From positions 1-34,350 of the forward strand of contig JAUVLW010000008.1 of NCBI GenBank assembly GCA_030600555.1: DNA of 34,350 nucleotides. The letters run 5' to 3'. The translations under genes were made by a program, and so were the position numbers. The notes under the pieces are model-generated. The model was not told the origin of the DNA. It saw only the letters and a program-made list of their open reading frames with translations, and did no database searches. Of the stretch, positions 17,982-24,017 are shown one piece after another (position 1 is the stretch's first letter; the number at the start of each line of letters is the position of its first letter). The stretch comes from Candidatus Aenigmatarchaeota archaeon. GTDB taxonomy: Archaea; Aenigmatarchaeota; Aenigmatarchaeia; QMZS01.

Positions 17982-18779
17982 ATGGTAGAAGTATATTCTA
18001 TGAAAGGTGAAAAACAGGGAACTGTGCAATTAGGTAAAGTGTTTAGCTACCCTTTAAGAGAAGATTTAATAAAAAAAGCAGTTGTTATCTCACAGGCAAA
18101 CAGAAGGCAGAAATACGGAGCCGATAAGCTTGCTGGGTTAAGGACAAGCGCGCATTATCACGGCAATTCTACAGCTTATACTCACGCAAGAATGGCCGGA
18201 AGAGAAATGGCAAGATTGCCAAGGATTCACGGTCAGGGACCTATGTTATTTAGAGCAAGAGAAGCTCCTCAGGTAATAAAGGGCAGAAAGGCTCATCCTC
18301 CGAAAGCGGAAAGGAATTTTGCAAAAGATATGAATAAAAAGGAGAAGAAACTAGCTCTCTATTCAGCTATTTCAGCTTCAGTGAATAAAGAATTAATCTT
18401 AAAGAGAGGTCATAAAATTGAGGATTTGAAGGAGGTTCCTTTGATAATCTCAGATGATTTTTCAGGCATACAGAAAACTAAAGAGGTATTTTCTGTTTTA
18501 ACTTTATTAGGTCTTGAAAAAGAACTTGAAAGAGCAAAAGAGAAAAAAGTCAGGGCTGGAAGAGGAAAGACCAGGGGAAGGAAATACAAAAAAAAGAAAT
18601 CCACTTTGATAGTTGTGGCTGATAAATGCGAATTGCAGAAGGCAGCAAGAAATATAGAAGGTGTTGAGGTGTCTCTTGTTAGTGAATTAAATGTTGAAAA
18701 ACTTGCTCCGGGGACAATGCCGGGAAGACTTACTTTATGGACAAAATCCGCTGTTGAGCAGGCAAATAAATTAGTATGA
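17982..18779 (+). CDS. rpl4: Large-subunit ribosomal protein uL4
   Basis: 265 residues, a normal length for archaeal uL4. The central loop reaching into the exit tunnel is recognisable from GLRTSAHYHGNSTAYTHARM through LPRIHGQGPMLFRAREAPQ and KGRKAHPPK. The C-terminal part has the basic segment GRGKTRGRKYKKKKS and the ending APGTMPGRLTLWTKSAVE, typical of the family. The next gene, uL23, overlaps by four bases (ATGA). In most archaea the order is uL3-uL4-uL23-uL2-uS19, but here uL3 is missing upstream (a divergent surface-protein gene instead) and uL2 is missing downstream. Confidence 0.97.
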   Translation: MVEVYSMKGEKQGTVQLGKVFSYPLREDLIKKAVVISQANRRQKYGADKLAGLRTSAHYHGNSTAYTHARMAGREMARLPRIHGQGPMLFRAREAPQVIKGRKAHPPKAERNFAKDMNKKEKKLALYSAISASVNKELILKRGHKIEDLKEVPLIISDDFSGIQKTKEVFSVLTLLGLEKELERAKEKKVRAGRGKTRGRKYKKKKSTLIVVADKCELQKAARNIEGVEVSLVSELNVEKLAPGTMPGRLTLWTKSAVEQANKLV

Positions 18780-19051
18780 TAGGAGAAATTAATTTTTGGG
18801 ACTTAGTTGATTATCCTGTTACTTCAGAAAAAGCAGTAAGATTAATCGAAGATGAAAATAAGTTAGTATTCCAGTTAAAAGGACTGAATATCTGGAGAGA
18901 AGATGTTAAGGAATGTTTTGAAGAGGAATTTAAGGTAAAGTTAGATAAAGTAAATATATTGATTACAAGAAAAGGAGCAAAGAGAGCAATATTAAAACTA
19001 AACTCTGAATTCTCTGCGGGGGATATTGGGGTTAAATTAGGAATTATTTAA
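18776..19051 (+). CDS. rpl23: Large-subunit ribosomal protein uL23
   Basis: 91 residues of the small uL23 fold: an N-terminal segment with VTSEKAVRLIEDENKLVFQL and a C-terminal strand pair KVNILITRKGAKRAILKL. It binds 23S rRNA domain III at the tunnel exit, where the signal recognition particle docks. The ATG lies inside the end of uL4 (four-base overlap), so translation is coupled. uL2 does not follow: 121 AT-rich bases and an unrelated gene come next, so the pair is an isolated remnant of the ribosomal operon. Confidence 0.93.
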   Translation: MIGEINFWDLVDYPVTSEKAVRLIEDENKLVFQLKGLNIWREDVKECFEEEFKVKLDKVNILITRKGAKRAILKLNSEFSAGDIGVKLGII

Positions 19052-19077
19052 ATATTAAAACTTATTTTTTTAATTGA

Positions 19078-19104
19078 GGATTGTTTGATTTTATCCTGAT
19101 AACT
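19078..19104 (+). terminator. Possible 3' hairpin after uL23
   Basis: The 19052-19172 gap contains T-runs at about 19064-19071 and a short inverted repeat AGGAT...ATCCT (about 19078-19099). A similar TCCTGATA-containing stretch follows the coiled-coil gene near 14684. Weak evidence; a T-run terminator is the simplest reading. Confidence 0.2.
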
Positions 19105-19144
19105 AAAGTTAAACAGAATGTTTATTTAATTTTATTCAAATGAT

Positions 19145-19152
19145 TATATAAT
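19145..19152 (+). promoter_or_regulatory. TATA box before the unknown gene at 19173
   Basis: TATATAAT occupies positions -28 to -21 relative to the ATG. This is the spacing expected if transcription begins at or within a few bases of the start codon. Confidence 0.5.
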
Positions 19153-19172
19153 CACTATAATTATATATAATT

Positions 19173-19796
19173 ATGACTAAACTACTTCTGGATATAGAAA
19201 ATGAACAATTAAATATTGCTGTGAAAAATCTTTTTTCAAAGGCGGATTATCCTCTTAGATTTAATCACATAAAAATATCTACCAGCTACAAGACGGATTT
19301 CCTTGGAGGGGAAGCAGACGAAAATATGGAAATTATAATTAATCCTGAAAACAGGATTCTCGAACACAAATTTTTATTCAACGGGTATTTTGCAAGGTTC
19401 GTTTTTATGTTAATTGATGAAAAAGAAAAAGTGAATCAGGAAATTAAGGATAAACTTGAAGTCCCAAAACTTGTTGAATTTGTGCAGAATTTTTTTGCTG
19501 ATTTGAAAGCAGTTAAGTACGGATTTAAACAGGATATGCACAGGTTTTTTCTTGAGAAAATTTCAAAGAAGATTTACAAAACTGAGAGTGTTTCTAAAGA
19601 AGAATACCTTGAATTTTATTCTTATTATCTAATTTTCAAAAAAATTGGTGAAGAGGGAGAAATAAAATCGCTTCTTGAACTTGTAAAAGTGCACGGGTTG
19701 GATAATTTATTGAGAGAGCTTGAAAGATTAAGTTACCCTTTTTTCTTCGGGGATGAAAATCTGAAAAAAGCCTGGGTTGGGGTTTTTGATGTTTAA
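19173..19796 (+). CDS. Unknown cytosolic protein, 207 aa
   Basis: No family recognised. The protein is soluble, with no signal peptide or membrane helix. The N-terminal half mixes strands (HIKISTSYKTDFLGGE, ENMEIIINPENR). The C-terminal half is helical and charged (VPKLVEFVQNFFADLKAVK, SLLELVKVHGLDNLLREL). It starts with the recurrent AATTATG context and has its own TATA box, so it is probably a separate transcription unit from uL4-uL23. No catalytic motif such as HExxH or a P-loop can be seen. Confidence 0.7.
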   Translation: MTKLLLDIENEQLNIAVKNLFSKADYPLRFNHIKISTSYKTDFLGGEADENMEIIINPENRILEHKFLFNGYFARFVFMLIDEKEKVNQEIKDKLEVPKLVEFVQNFFADLKAVKYGFKQDMHRFFLEKISKKIYKTESVSKEEYLEFYSYYLIFKKIGEEGEIKSLLELVKVHGLDNLLRELERLSYPFFFGDENLKKAWVGVFDV

Positions 19797-19881
19797 TTGA
19801 ACATTTAAAATTAACAGTTTCAATTTTTGATATATAGAAAATAGTTTATAACTTAAAATATACAAAAAATTAAAAAATAAT

Positions 19882-21270
19882 TTACCAACGTTTATACCTG
19901 ATTGTGTATTCCAAGTTGGATTCGGAGTTTGCTGTTACAGGAATCTTCCATTTTATTTTGTAATTTGATTCTTTGGTGTGAGGATAATTCTCGCTAATAA
20001 TTTCCCAATCCCCTCCAGTATTTTCAAGAACTGTGACAACAATGTTTTCGTCTTTGTGGTTTTTTAAAGTTACTTTCCATTTGTATTCATACCATCCTGG
20101 TAACTTGTTGTAATCCATTTGTATTCTTTCACCCACAATATCAAATGCCTGTCCTACAAGCAGTCTTAGGGTTTCATCTTTTGGTGTATGGTCAATACTA
20201 TCTTCTCCAATGAATTGAAGTTTTTCTTCACTGTCTTTTTTGAAGATTTTTATTGTTCCTTTTGGAAGAGGCATACCAAGATTATTGGTTTTGGTATTAT
20301 CGAAGTTAAGCATCACATTTATTTTGTTGTTGCTTCCATACCATCTATTATTCTCATAGACGAATTCTTTTTCAACATTAATATTCTCTGAGTTTATGAA
20401 AGAAATCTGTTTTTGTTCATTATTGTTCAGGGTTGTTCTTCTCTGGAGTGTGTACATGTGGTATTCAAACAAACTTTCTTCTTCAAAACTACCTCCACTA
20501 CCGGATTTTTCAGCCTCATAATGTATTTCATCCAAATACCTTTCTGGAGATGATACTCGATTCACATCTCCGGCAACCAGTTTCAATGAAGTGTTTTTGA
20601 ATGTTGTTCCTGCATTATTTGCTATTGTTACCCAACCATTGAAGTCCAATTTTGTGTCGTCTTTATTCATTGTCGCAACATAATCAGCTTTCCAACTCAT
20701 CCCGGAAGTCATATAAGACATTTCCAGATTGTGCGTTTTTTCTTCTTCTGTGTAGATTTGCCAGTCAAGAGTAGGAACGGTTATTAAACCTTCAGGCAAT
20801 TCCTGCAGGTCAAGGTCATCTGAAGAAAATAATTTTATTCCTTCGCGGGTTTTTAATACCAGTTGGTTGTTGCTGTGACTTAATAAAGTTCCTTCAACAA
20901 TTTCTTTTTTGTCTCCGTAGGTCTGGTATGCAGTTATGTTTTTGCCAATGTACCTTTGTAAAATCTTTCCTTTACTTATTAGGTCGTACCTGTAATTTTG
21001 TTCTATTATTTCTACATTCCCATTTATTGATTTAATTTTTACTGATGTTGGGTCAATATTTGAAGCAACACCTTCATAAAGAAGATGGTTTGTTCCAGCG
21101 TTTAAATATTGTGTTCTCAGTTCTTTGACCACGCCAAGGTTCGAATTATATACTGTTACTTCCAGATTTTCAGGATTATTTTTTAACACATAGGTGTTGG
21201 TGATACTTAGACCAATCACTGCTGACAATGCCAATAGCGCTAAAAGTATTGTGTATGTAAATTTTTTCAT
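19882..21270 (-). CDS. Secreted DUF4139-like protein
   Basis: 462 residues. A clear signal peptide occupies residues 1-24 (KKFTYTILLALLALSAVIG). The sequence then resembles DUF4139 proteins: an N-terminal part NLEVTVYNSNLGVVKELR, a middle section TLDWQIYTEEEKTHNLEMSY followed by GMSWKADYVATMNKDDTKLDFNGWVTIANNAGTTF (quoted by its ends as MSWKADY and NGWVTIANNAG), and a C-terminal beta-rich domain ending YTIRYKRW. No C-terminal membrane helix is visible, so it may be released or held non-covalently. DUF4139 proteins have no established biochemical role. The gene starts 59 bases after the tRNA-Arg 3' end on the same strand. Confidence 0.8.
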   Translation of the reverse strand: MKKFTYTILLALLALSAVIGLSITNTYVLKNNPENLEVTVYNSNLGVVKELRTQYLNAGTNHLLYEGVASNIDPTSVKIKSINGNVEIIEQNYRYDLISKGKILQRYIGKNITAYQTYGDKKEIVEGTLLSHSNNQLVLKTREGIKLFSSDDLDLQELPEGLITVPTLDWQIYTEEEKTHNLEMSYMTSGMSWKADYVATMNKDDTKLDFNGWVTIANNAGTTFKNTSLKLVAGDVNRVSSPERYLDEIHYEAEKSGSGGSFEEESLFEYHMYTLQRRTTLNNNEQKQISFINSENINVEKEFVYENNRWYGSNNKINVMLNFDNTKTNNLGMPLPKGTIKIFKKDSEEKLQFIGEDSIDHTPKDETLRLLVGQAFDIVGERIQMDYNKLPGWYEYKWKVTLKNHKDENIVVTVLENTGGDWEIISENYPHTKESNYKIKWKIPVTANSESNLEYTIRYKRW

Positions 21271-21343
21271 AATTAATATTGAATTCTTATTAATATCGGG
21301 GTTATAGATAAGATTAGTTAATTTTAAAATGAGCCTGGGAGGA

Positions 21344-21425
21344 TTTCCAAAAACCTTTCTTTGTTATATTTAAATTGTTTTTTTCTTTCCCTTGAGGCTT
21401 TCTTTTTTTAAAAAAGAAAGGCTCA
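21344..21425 (-). other. tRNA-Arg intron 2, 82 nt, T-loop position 59/60
   Basis: Outer helix GGGGG/CCTCC (the T stem itself), bulge AAT, central helix TTCA/TGGA (4 bp), bulge AGT, and an inner helix GAGCCTTTC/GAAAGGTTTT with one bulged T. Cutting AG^T and AA^T gives a seven-base T loop TTCAAGT. The intron also contains a competing near-palindrome with T/A runs that resembles a terminator. Confidence 0.85.
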
Positions 21426-21470
21426 CTTGAACCCCCAACACCTGGATCCGAAGTCCAGCGCTCTATCCAA

Positions 21471-21506
21471 TTGCCCAAAACTGCTTAATTGTTGTTTGCA
21501 GTTTTA
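21471..21506 (-). other. tRNA-Arg intron 1, 36 nt, D-loop position 15/16
   Basis: Bulge-helix-bulge parts: central helix GCTC/GGGC (4 bp), two AAT bulges, and inside the intron a perfect 8-bp hairpin AAAACTGC/GCAGTTTT. The outer helix is very weak, as is common for D-loop introns. Cutting AA^T in both bulges restores the D arm. Confidence 0.85.
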
Positions 21507-21540
21507 TTGAGCTACAGGCCCATAATTAACCTTTTTTAGA

Positions 21541-21548
21541 ATTTTATA
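21541..21548 (-). promoter_or_regulatory. TATA box of tRNA-Arg, in the gap shared with lysS
   Basis: TATAAAAT on the minus strand ends 20 bases before the first tRNA base. It lies directly against the lysS start at 21552, so the 30-base gap between the two divergent genes must serve both. Confidence 0.55.
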
Positions 21549-21551
21549 GTT

Positions 21552-23072
21552 ATGCACTGGGCTGATAATTTTGCGAAACAGGTTCTGGAAAGAGGGATTA
21601 AAGAAGAGTATATTGTGGAGAGCGGTATTACCCCTTCAGGAGTGGTTCATATAGGGAATGCAAGGGAAATAATGACACAGTATTTTGTTTATCAGTCAAT
21701 TTTGAAATCAGGCAAATCAGCAAAATTTTTGTATATTTGGGATGATTTTGACCGGTTTAGGAAAGTTCCAAAGGGAGTTCCTGAAGAATTTGAGAAATAT
21801 TTGGGAATGCCTTTAAGCGCGGTTCCGGATCCCTGGGGATGCCACAATTCTTACGCAGAACATTTTGAGTCTTTGATAATTCAGGAAATGAAACAACTGA
21901 ATATAGAACCGGTTTATCTGAGAGCAGCAGAGTTATACCAGAAAGGAACTTTTGCGGAAAATATAAAAATTGCTCTCGAGAAAACAGAAAAAATAAAAGG
22001 TATTCTAAATAAATTCAGGAAAGAACCTTTGGCTGAAGACTGGCTTCCAATAGGAGCTTATTGCGAAAAATGCGGGAAGGATTTTACAGAGATAAAATAT
22101 TTGGGCGGTTATAAGATTTCCTATAAATGTTCCTGCGGAAATGAAAATGAGATTGATTTCAGGGAAATTACAAATGTTGTGAATATCAGGTGGAGAGTGG
22201 ATTGGCCTGCAAGATGGGCTTATTATGGGGTTGATTTTGAGAGTTCAGGAAAAGACCATAAATCGCAGGGAGGTTCCTGGGACACAGGCGTTTTAATTTC
22301 AAAGGAAATTTTTGGTTATGCCCCTCCGGTTGGTCCGATGTACGAATTCATTCATTTGAAAGGACAGAAAGAAAAGATGTCTTCTTCAAAAGGAAACATA
22401 GCAACAGTTTCGCAGTTACTTGAGATTTATGAACCCGAAGTGGTAAGGTTTATTTATGCGCAGAGATTAAATAAAACAATATTTATTCCGTTTGATATTG
22501 ATGTTTACAATATTTACAATGAGTTTGACAAGTGCGAGAGAATTTATTTTGGTCTTGAAGAATCAGACGAAGATTTAAAAAGAAAATATGAACTGGTTAG
22601 AATTAAAGAGCATAGTGCCTGCCCAAAAAGAGTTCCTTTTTCAGAACTTGTCCTGCTTGTTCAGGTTGTTCCAAAATCAGAATTAAAAAATTATATTTCG
22701 AAGGTGATGAAGGAAAAGGGGATTGAAATGAATGAAACAGATTTGGAACTTACAATTGAAAGGTCAAAAAAAGTGGAAACTTGGGTTGAAAAATACGCGC
22801 CTGAAAATGTTAAAATGGAATTGTCGGATAGCAAAGTTGAAGTAACAGAAATTCAGAGAGAAGGACTAAAAGAAATTACGGAAATTCTAAAAAATAAATG
22901 TTCAACTGATGAATTACAACAGCAGATTTTTGGAATCATAAAACCTAAAGGGAAAGAATTTTTCCAGATAATTTATCAGGTTTTGGTTGGGAGGAAACAG
23001 GGACCAAGAATTGCAATGTTAATTGACGCAATTGGAAGAGAAAAAGTTATTGAGAGATTTGAAGGTTTATAA
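21552..23072 (+). CDS. lysS: Lysyl-tRNA synthetase, class I
   Basis: 506 residues, the normal length of archaeal class I LysRS, which charges tRNA-Lys and is unrelated to the class II enzyme of most bacteria and eukaryotes. The HIGH-type motif is HIGN at residues 33-36 within ESGITPSGVVHIGNARE. The KMSKS-type motif is KMSSSKGN starting at K275. A Cys cluster CEKCGKDF...CSCGNE near 170-200 is the expected zinc-binding insert. The C-terminal helical part carries the anticodon-binding domain. The gene begins 30 bases from the divergent tRNA-Arg gene and ends 15 bases before the 3' end of the convergent tRNA-His gene. Confidence 0.96.
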   Translation: MHWADNFAKQVLERGIKEEYIVESGITPSGVVHIGNAREIMTQYFVYQSILKSGKSAKFLYIWDDFDRFRKVPKGVPEEFEKYLGMPLSAVPDPWGCHNSYAEHFESLIIQEMKQLNIEPVYLRAAELYQKGTFAENIKIALEKTEKIKGILNKFRKEPLAEDWLPIGAYCEKCGKDFTEIKYLGGYKISYKCSCGNENEIDFREITNVVNIRWRVDWPARWAYYGVDFESSGKDHKSQGGSWDTGVLISKEIFGYAPPVGPMYEFIHLKGQKEKMSSSKGNIATVSQLLEIYEPEVVRFIYAQRLNKTIFIPFDIDVYNIYNEFDKCERIYFGLEESDEDLKRKYELVRIKEHSACPKRVPFSELVLLVQVVPKSELKNYISKVMKEKGIEMNETDLELTIERSKKVETWVEKYAPENVKMELSDSKVEVTEIQREGLKEITEILKNKCSTDELQQQIFGIIKPKGKEFFQIIYQVLVGRKQGPRIAMLIDAIGREKVIERFEGL

Positions 23073-23101
23073 AAATTTAAATTTTAGGGCCGAGAGGGGG
23101 A

Positions 23102-23160
23102 TTTTCATAAACCATTTTGGGGTGCAGACCTTTTTAGTCTATTGCACCGAAAAGGGTTGC
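23102..23160 (-). other. tRNA-His intron 3, 59 nt, T-loop position 59/60
   Basis: Outer helix GGGGG/CCCCC, bulge AAT, central helix TTCA/TGAA, bulge AAG, inner helix AACC/GGTT, TTTT/AAAA, GGTGCA/TGCACC and GAC/GTC. Cutting AA^G and AA^T gives T loop TTCAAAT. 44 of its 59 bases are identical to blocks in intron 2. Confidence 0.87.
23132..23160 (-). repeat. 29-nt block of intron 3, copy of 23255-23283
   Basis: Second copy of the intron 5' block. See the repeat at 23255-23283. Confidence 0.95.
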
Positions 23161-23191
23161 TTTGAACCCCCCCTAAGAGATTTCTATGCAG

Positions 23192-23206
23192 TTTTGGGGT
23201 GCAGAC
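23192..23206 (-). repeat. 15-nt 3' block of intron 2, repeated in intron 3 (23115-23129)
   Basis: GTCTGCACCCCAAAA on the minus strand, identical at 23192-23206 and 23115-23129. It pairs with part of the 29-nt block (GGTGCA/TGCACC), so a whole hairpin is shared between the two introns. Confidence 0.95.
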
Positions 23207-23254
23207 ATCTTTCTTTTTGCTTCACAAAAAGATGCATCATCCAAAGGATGAATG

Positions 23255-23283
23255 TTTTAGTCTATTGCACCGAAAAGGGTTGC
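23255..23283 (-). repeat. 29-nt block of intron 2, repeated exactly in intron 3 (23132-23160)
   Basis: Identical over all 29 bases to 23132-23160. On the minus strand it begins GCAACCCTTTTCGGTGC and ends GACTAAAA. It starts at intron base 2 in intron 2 and base 1 in intron 3. Confidence 0.95.
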
Positions 23284-23304
23284 GCCACAGTCTCTCATGC
23301 TACC

Positions 23305-23421
23305 TTATAGAGCCAAGTTTTGTTATTTCTCCCCTTTTAAGGGCTTCCTTCATTTGCTACGCAAATGTGGCACCGTTTTTCTTTGAAAAACGAGTGTTTC
23401 TTTTGAAAGAAAGAAGGGCTT
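23305..23421 (-). other. tRNA-His intron 1, 117 nt, D-loop position 17/18
   Basis: Central helix GTAG/CTAT, bulges CTA and AAG, inner helix AGCC/GGCT. Cutting CT^A and AA^G restores the D loop AGCTGGTA. The intron carries internal hairpins CGTTTTTC/GAAAAACG and CATTTGC/GCAAATG. Its outer helix is weak. Confidence 0.82.
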
Positions 23422-23486
23422 AGCTACACCATCCCGGCCATAAAAGATATTTAAATTATTTTATTTTAAGATAAATTTCATTTTAT

Positions 23487-24017
23487 CTATAAATTATTTA
23501 AAATAATCTCAGCTTTTTCTTCAATTATTTTTGTTACTGGAACGGTTATTAAATTATACCCTAACTTTGTATATGCTTCAAACAGGAGTTTGCTGATTCT
23601 TTTTGATGTTTTTACATCTTCTGTTCTCGCGTAATCATTTTTAATATGAGGTTGTTTAAGGAAGAAAACTTTTTTGTATTTAATTTTACCAGACTCTTTA
23701 ATCGCAATATCTGCGTCAAGTCCGGCTTCTTTGAAATAAACGATAGAATCTGGAATTCCCCTGTCAAAGAAAATTATTTGTTTTGGGTCTAATTTGTTTT
23801 CAATTTTGATTTTAAGATTCAGGATATCATTTTGAAATTTTATTTCATCTTTCTTGATTTCTTCCACAGTCTTTCCTTTTGCAATTCCTTTATCTATTAT
23901 ATTTCTTGCAGCTTCTTTGGAAATATTATGTCCTTTGGATTTTAAATATTCAAGAACTTTTGATTTCCCTGAACAGGGACCTCCGGTTAATATATACCAA
24001 TTTGTTTGGGTTACCAT
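23487..24017 (-). CDS. Small P-loop ATPase/kinase-like protein (AAA_28 type)
   Basis: 176 residues. Walker A is GGPCSGKS at residues 12-19. A Walker B-like strand leads into FFDRGIPDSIVYF, a combination typical of the AAA_28 (NadR/Ttd14-like) nucleotide-kinase-like group. Basic residues in YARTEDVKTSKRISKLLFEAY may form the lid. Its ATG overlaps the stop of the aspartokinase by one base, so the two are co-translated. Members of this family have mostly unassigned substrates. A role linked to aspartokinase is an inference from the overlap only. Confidence 0.85.
   Translation of the reverse strand: MVTQTNWYILTGGPCSGKSKVLEYLKSKGHNISKEAARNIIDKGIAKGKTVEEIKKDEIKFQNDILNLKIKIENKLDPKQIIFFDRGIPDSIVYFKEAGLDADIAIKESGKIKYKKVFFLKQPHIKNDYARTEDVKTSKRISKLLFEAYTKLGYNLITVPVTKIIEEKAEIILNNL

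Larger units (their letters stand above)
21330..21521 (-). tRNA. tRNA-Arg(TCG) with two introns (D-loop and T-loop)
   Basis: Read on the minus strand from 21521. Exon 1 is 21521-21507, intron 1 21506-21471, exon 2 21470-21426, intron 2 21425-21344, exon 3 21343-21330. The spliced 74-nt molecule is a full cloverleaf: acceptor GGGCCTG/CAGGCTC, D arm GCTCAATTGGATAGAGC, anticodon arm CTGGA-CTTCGGA-TCCAG with anticodon TCG at 21451-21449 (reads CGA and probably other CGN), variable loop GTGTT, T arm GGGGG-TTCAAGT-CCTCC, discriminator A at 21330. A20 in the D loop fits arginine identity. CCA is not encoded. The anticodon loop itself is uninterrupted, so a standard search would see a broken T arm and could miss the gene. 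TATAAAAT at 21541-21548 lies 20-27 bases upstream. Confidence 0.9.
23182..23284 (-). other. tRNA-His intron 2, 103 nt, canonical position 37/38
   Basis: Outer helix AGAGA/TCTCT (anticodon stem), bulge AAA, central helix CTGT/ATAG, bulge GGC, inner helix GCA/TGC, then TTTT/AAAA and GGTGCA/TGCACC. It shares a 29-nt and a 15-nt identical block with intron 3 and has a 48-nt insert with two extra hairpins between those blocks. Confidence 0.87.
23088..23439 (-). tRNA. tRNA-His(GTG) with three introns
   Basis: Read on the minus strand from 23439. Exons are 23439-23422, 23304-23285, 23181-23161 and 23101-23088. Introns are 23421-23305, 23284-23182 and 23160-23102, which is 279 of 352 bases. The spliced 73-nt molecule folds completely: encoded G-1 pairing with C73 (the histidine identity pair), acceptor GCCGGGA/TCTCGGC, D arm GTGT-AGCTGGTA-GCAT, anticodon arm AGAGA-CTGTGGA-TCTCT with anticodon GTG at 23288-23286, variable loop TAGG, T arm GGGGG-TTCAAAT-CCCCC. 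Each intron is bounded by a bulge-helix-bulge with 4-bp central helix and 3-nt bulges. Two C residues but no full CCA follow. A TATA-like TTAAAATA lies at 23462-23469. No other gene explains this 414-base gap. Confidence 0.92.

Noticed and set aside
21395-21425. Hairpin with T and A runs that looks like a rho-independent terminator
   Set aside because: It lies inside intron 2 of tRNA-Arg between the two halves of the T arm. It is better explained as intron structure, although it could influence processing.
21344-21425. Sequence similarity between tRNA-Arg intron 2 and the start of tRNA-His intron 1
   Set aside because: Both begin with AGCC(C/T)TTCTTT followed by A-runs, but the match is short and of low complexity, so common origin is not supported.
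23115-23283. Direct repeats that could be a mini CRISPR or other repeat array
   Set aside because: Only two copies, not regularly spaced, and both fit exactly as matching parts of two tRNA introns.
23023-23423. Two open frames (23023-23310 and 23199-23423, + strand) after lysS
   Set aside because: They lie over the minus-strand tRNA-His exons and its introns and over the 3' end of lysS. The repeated peptide they contain (VYCTEKGC-like) simply reflects the duplicated intron sequence.
23088-23439. Reading tRNA-His as a decayed pseudogene
   Set aside because: All stems pair after removing the three introns, the G-1:C73 identity pair is present and every intron has proper bulge-helix-bulge borders.
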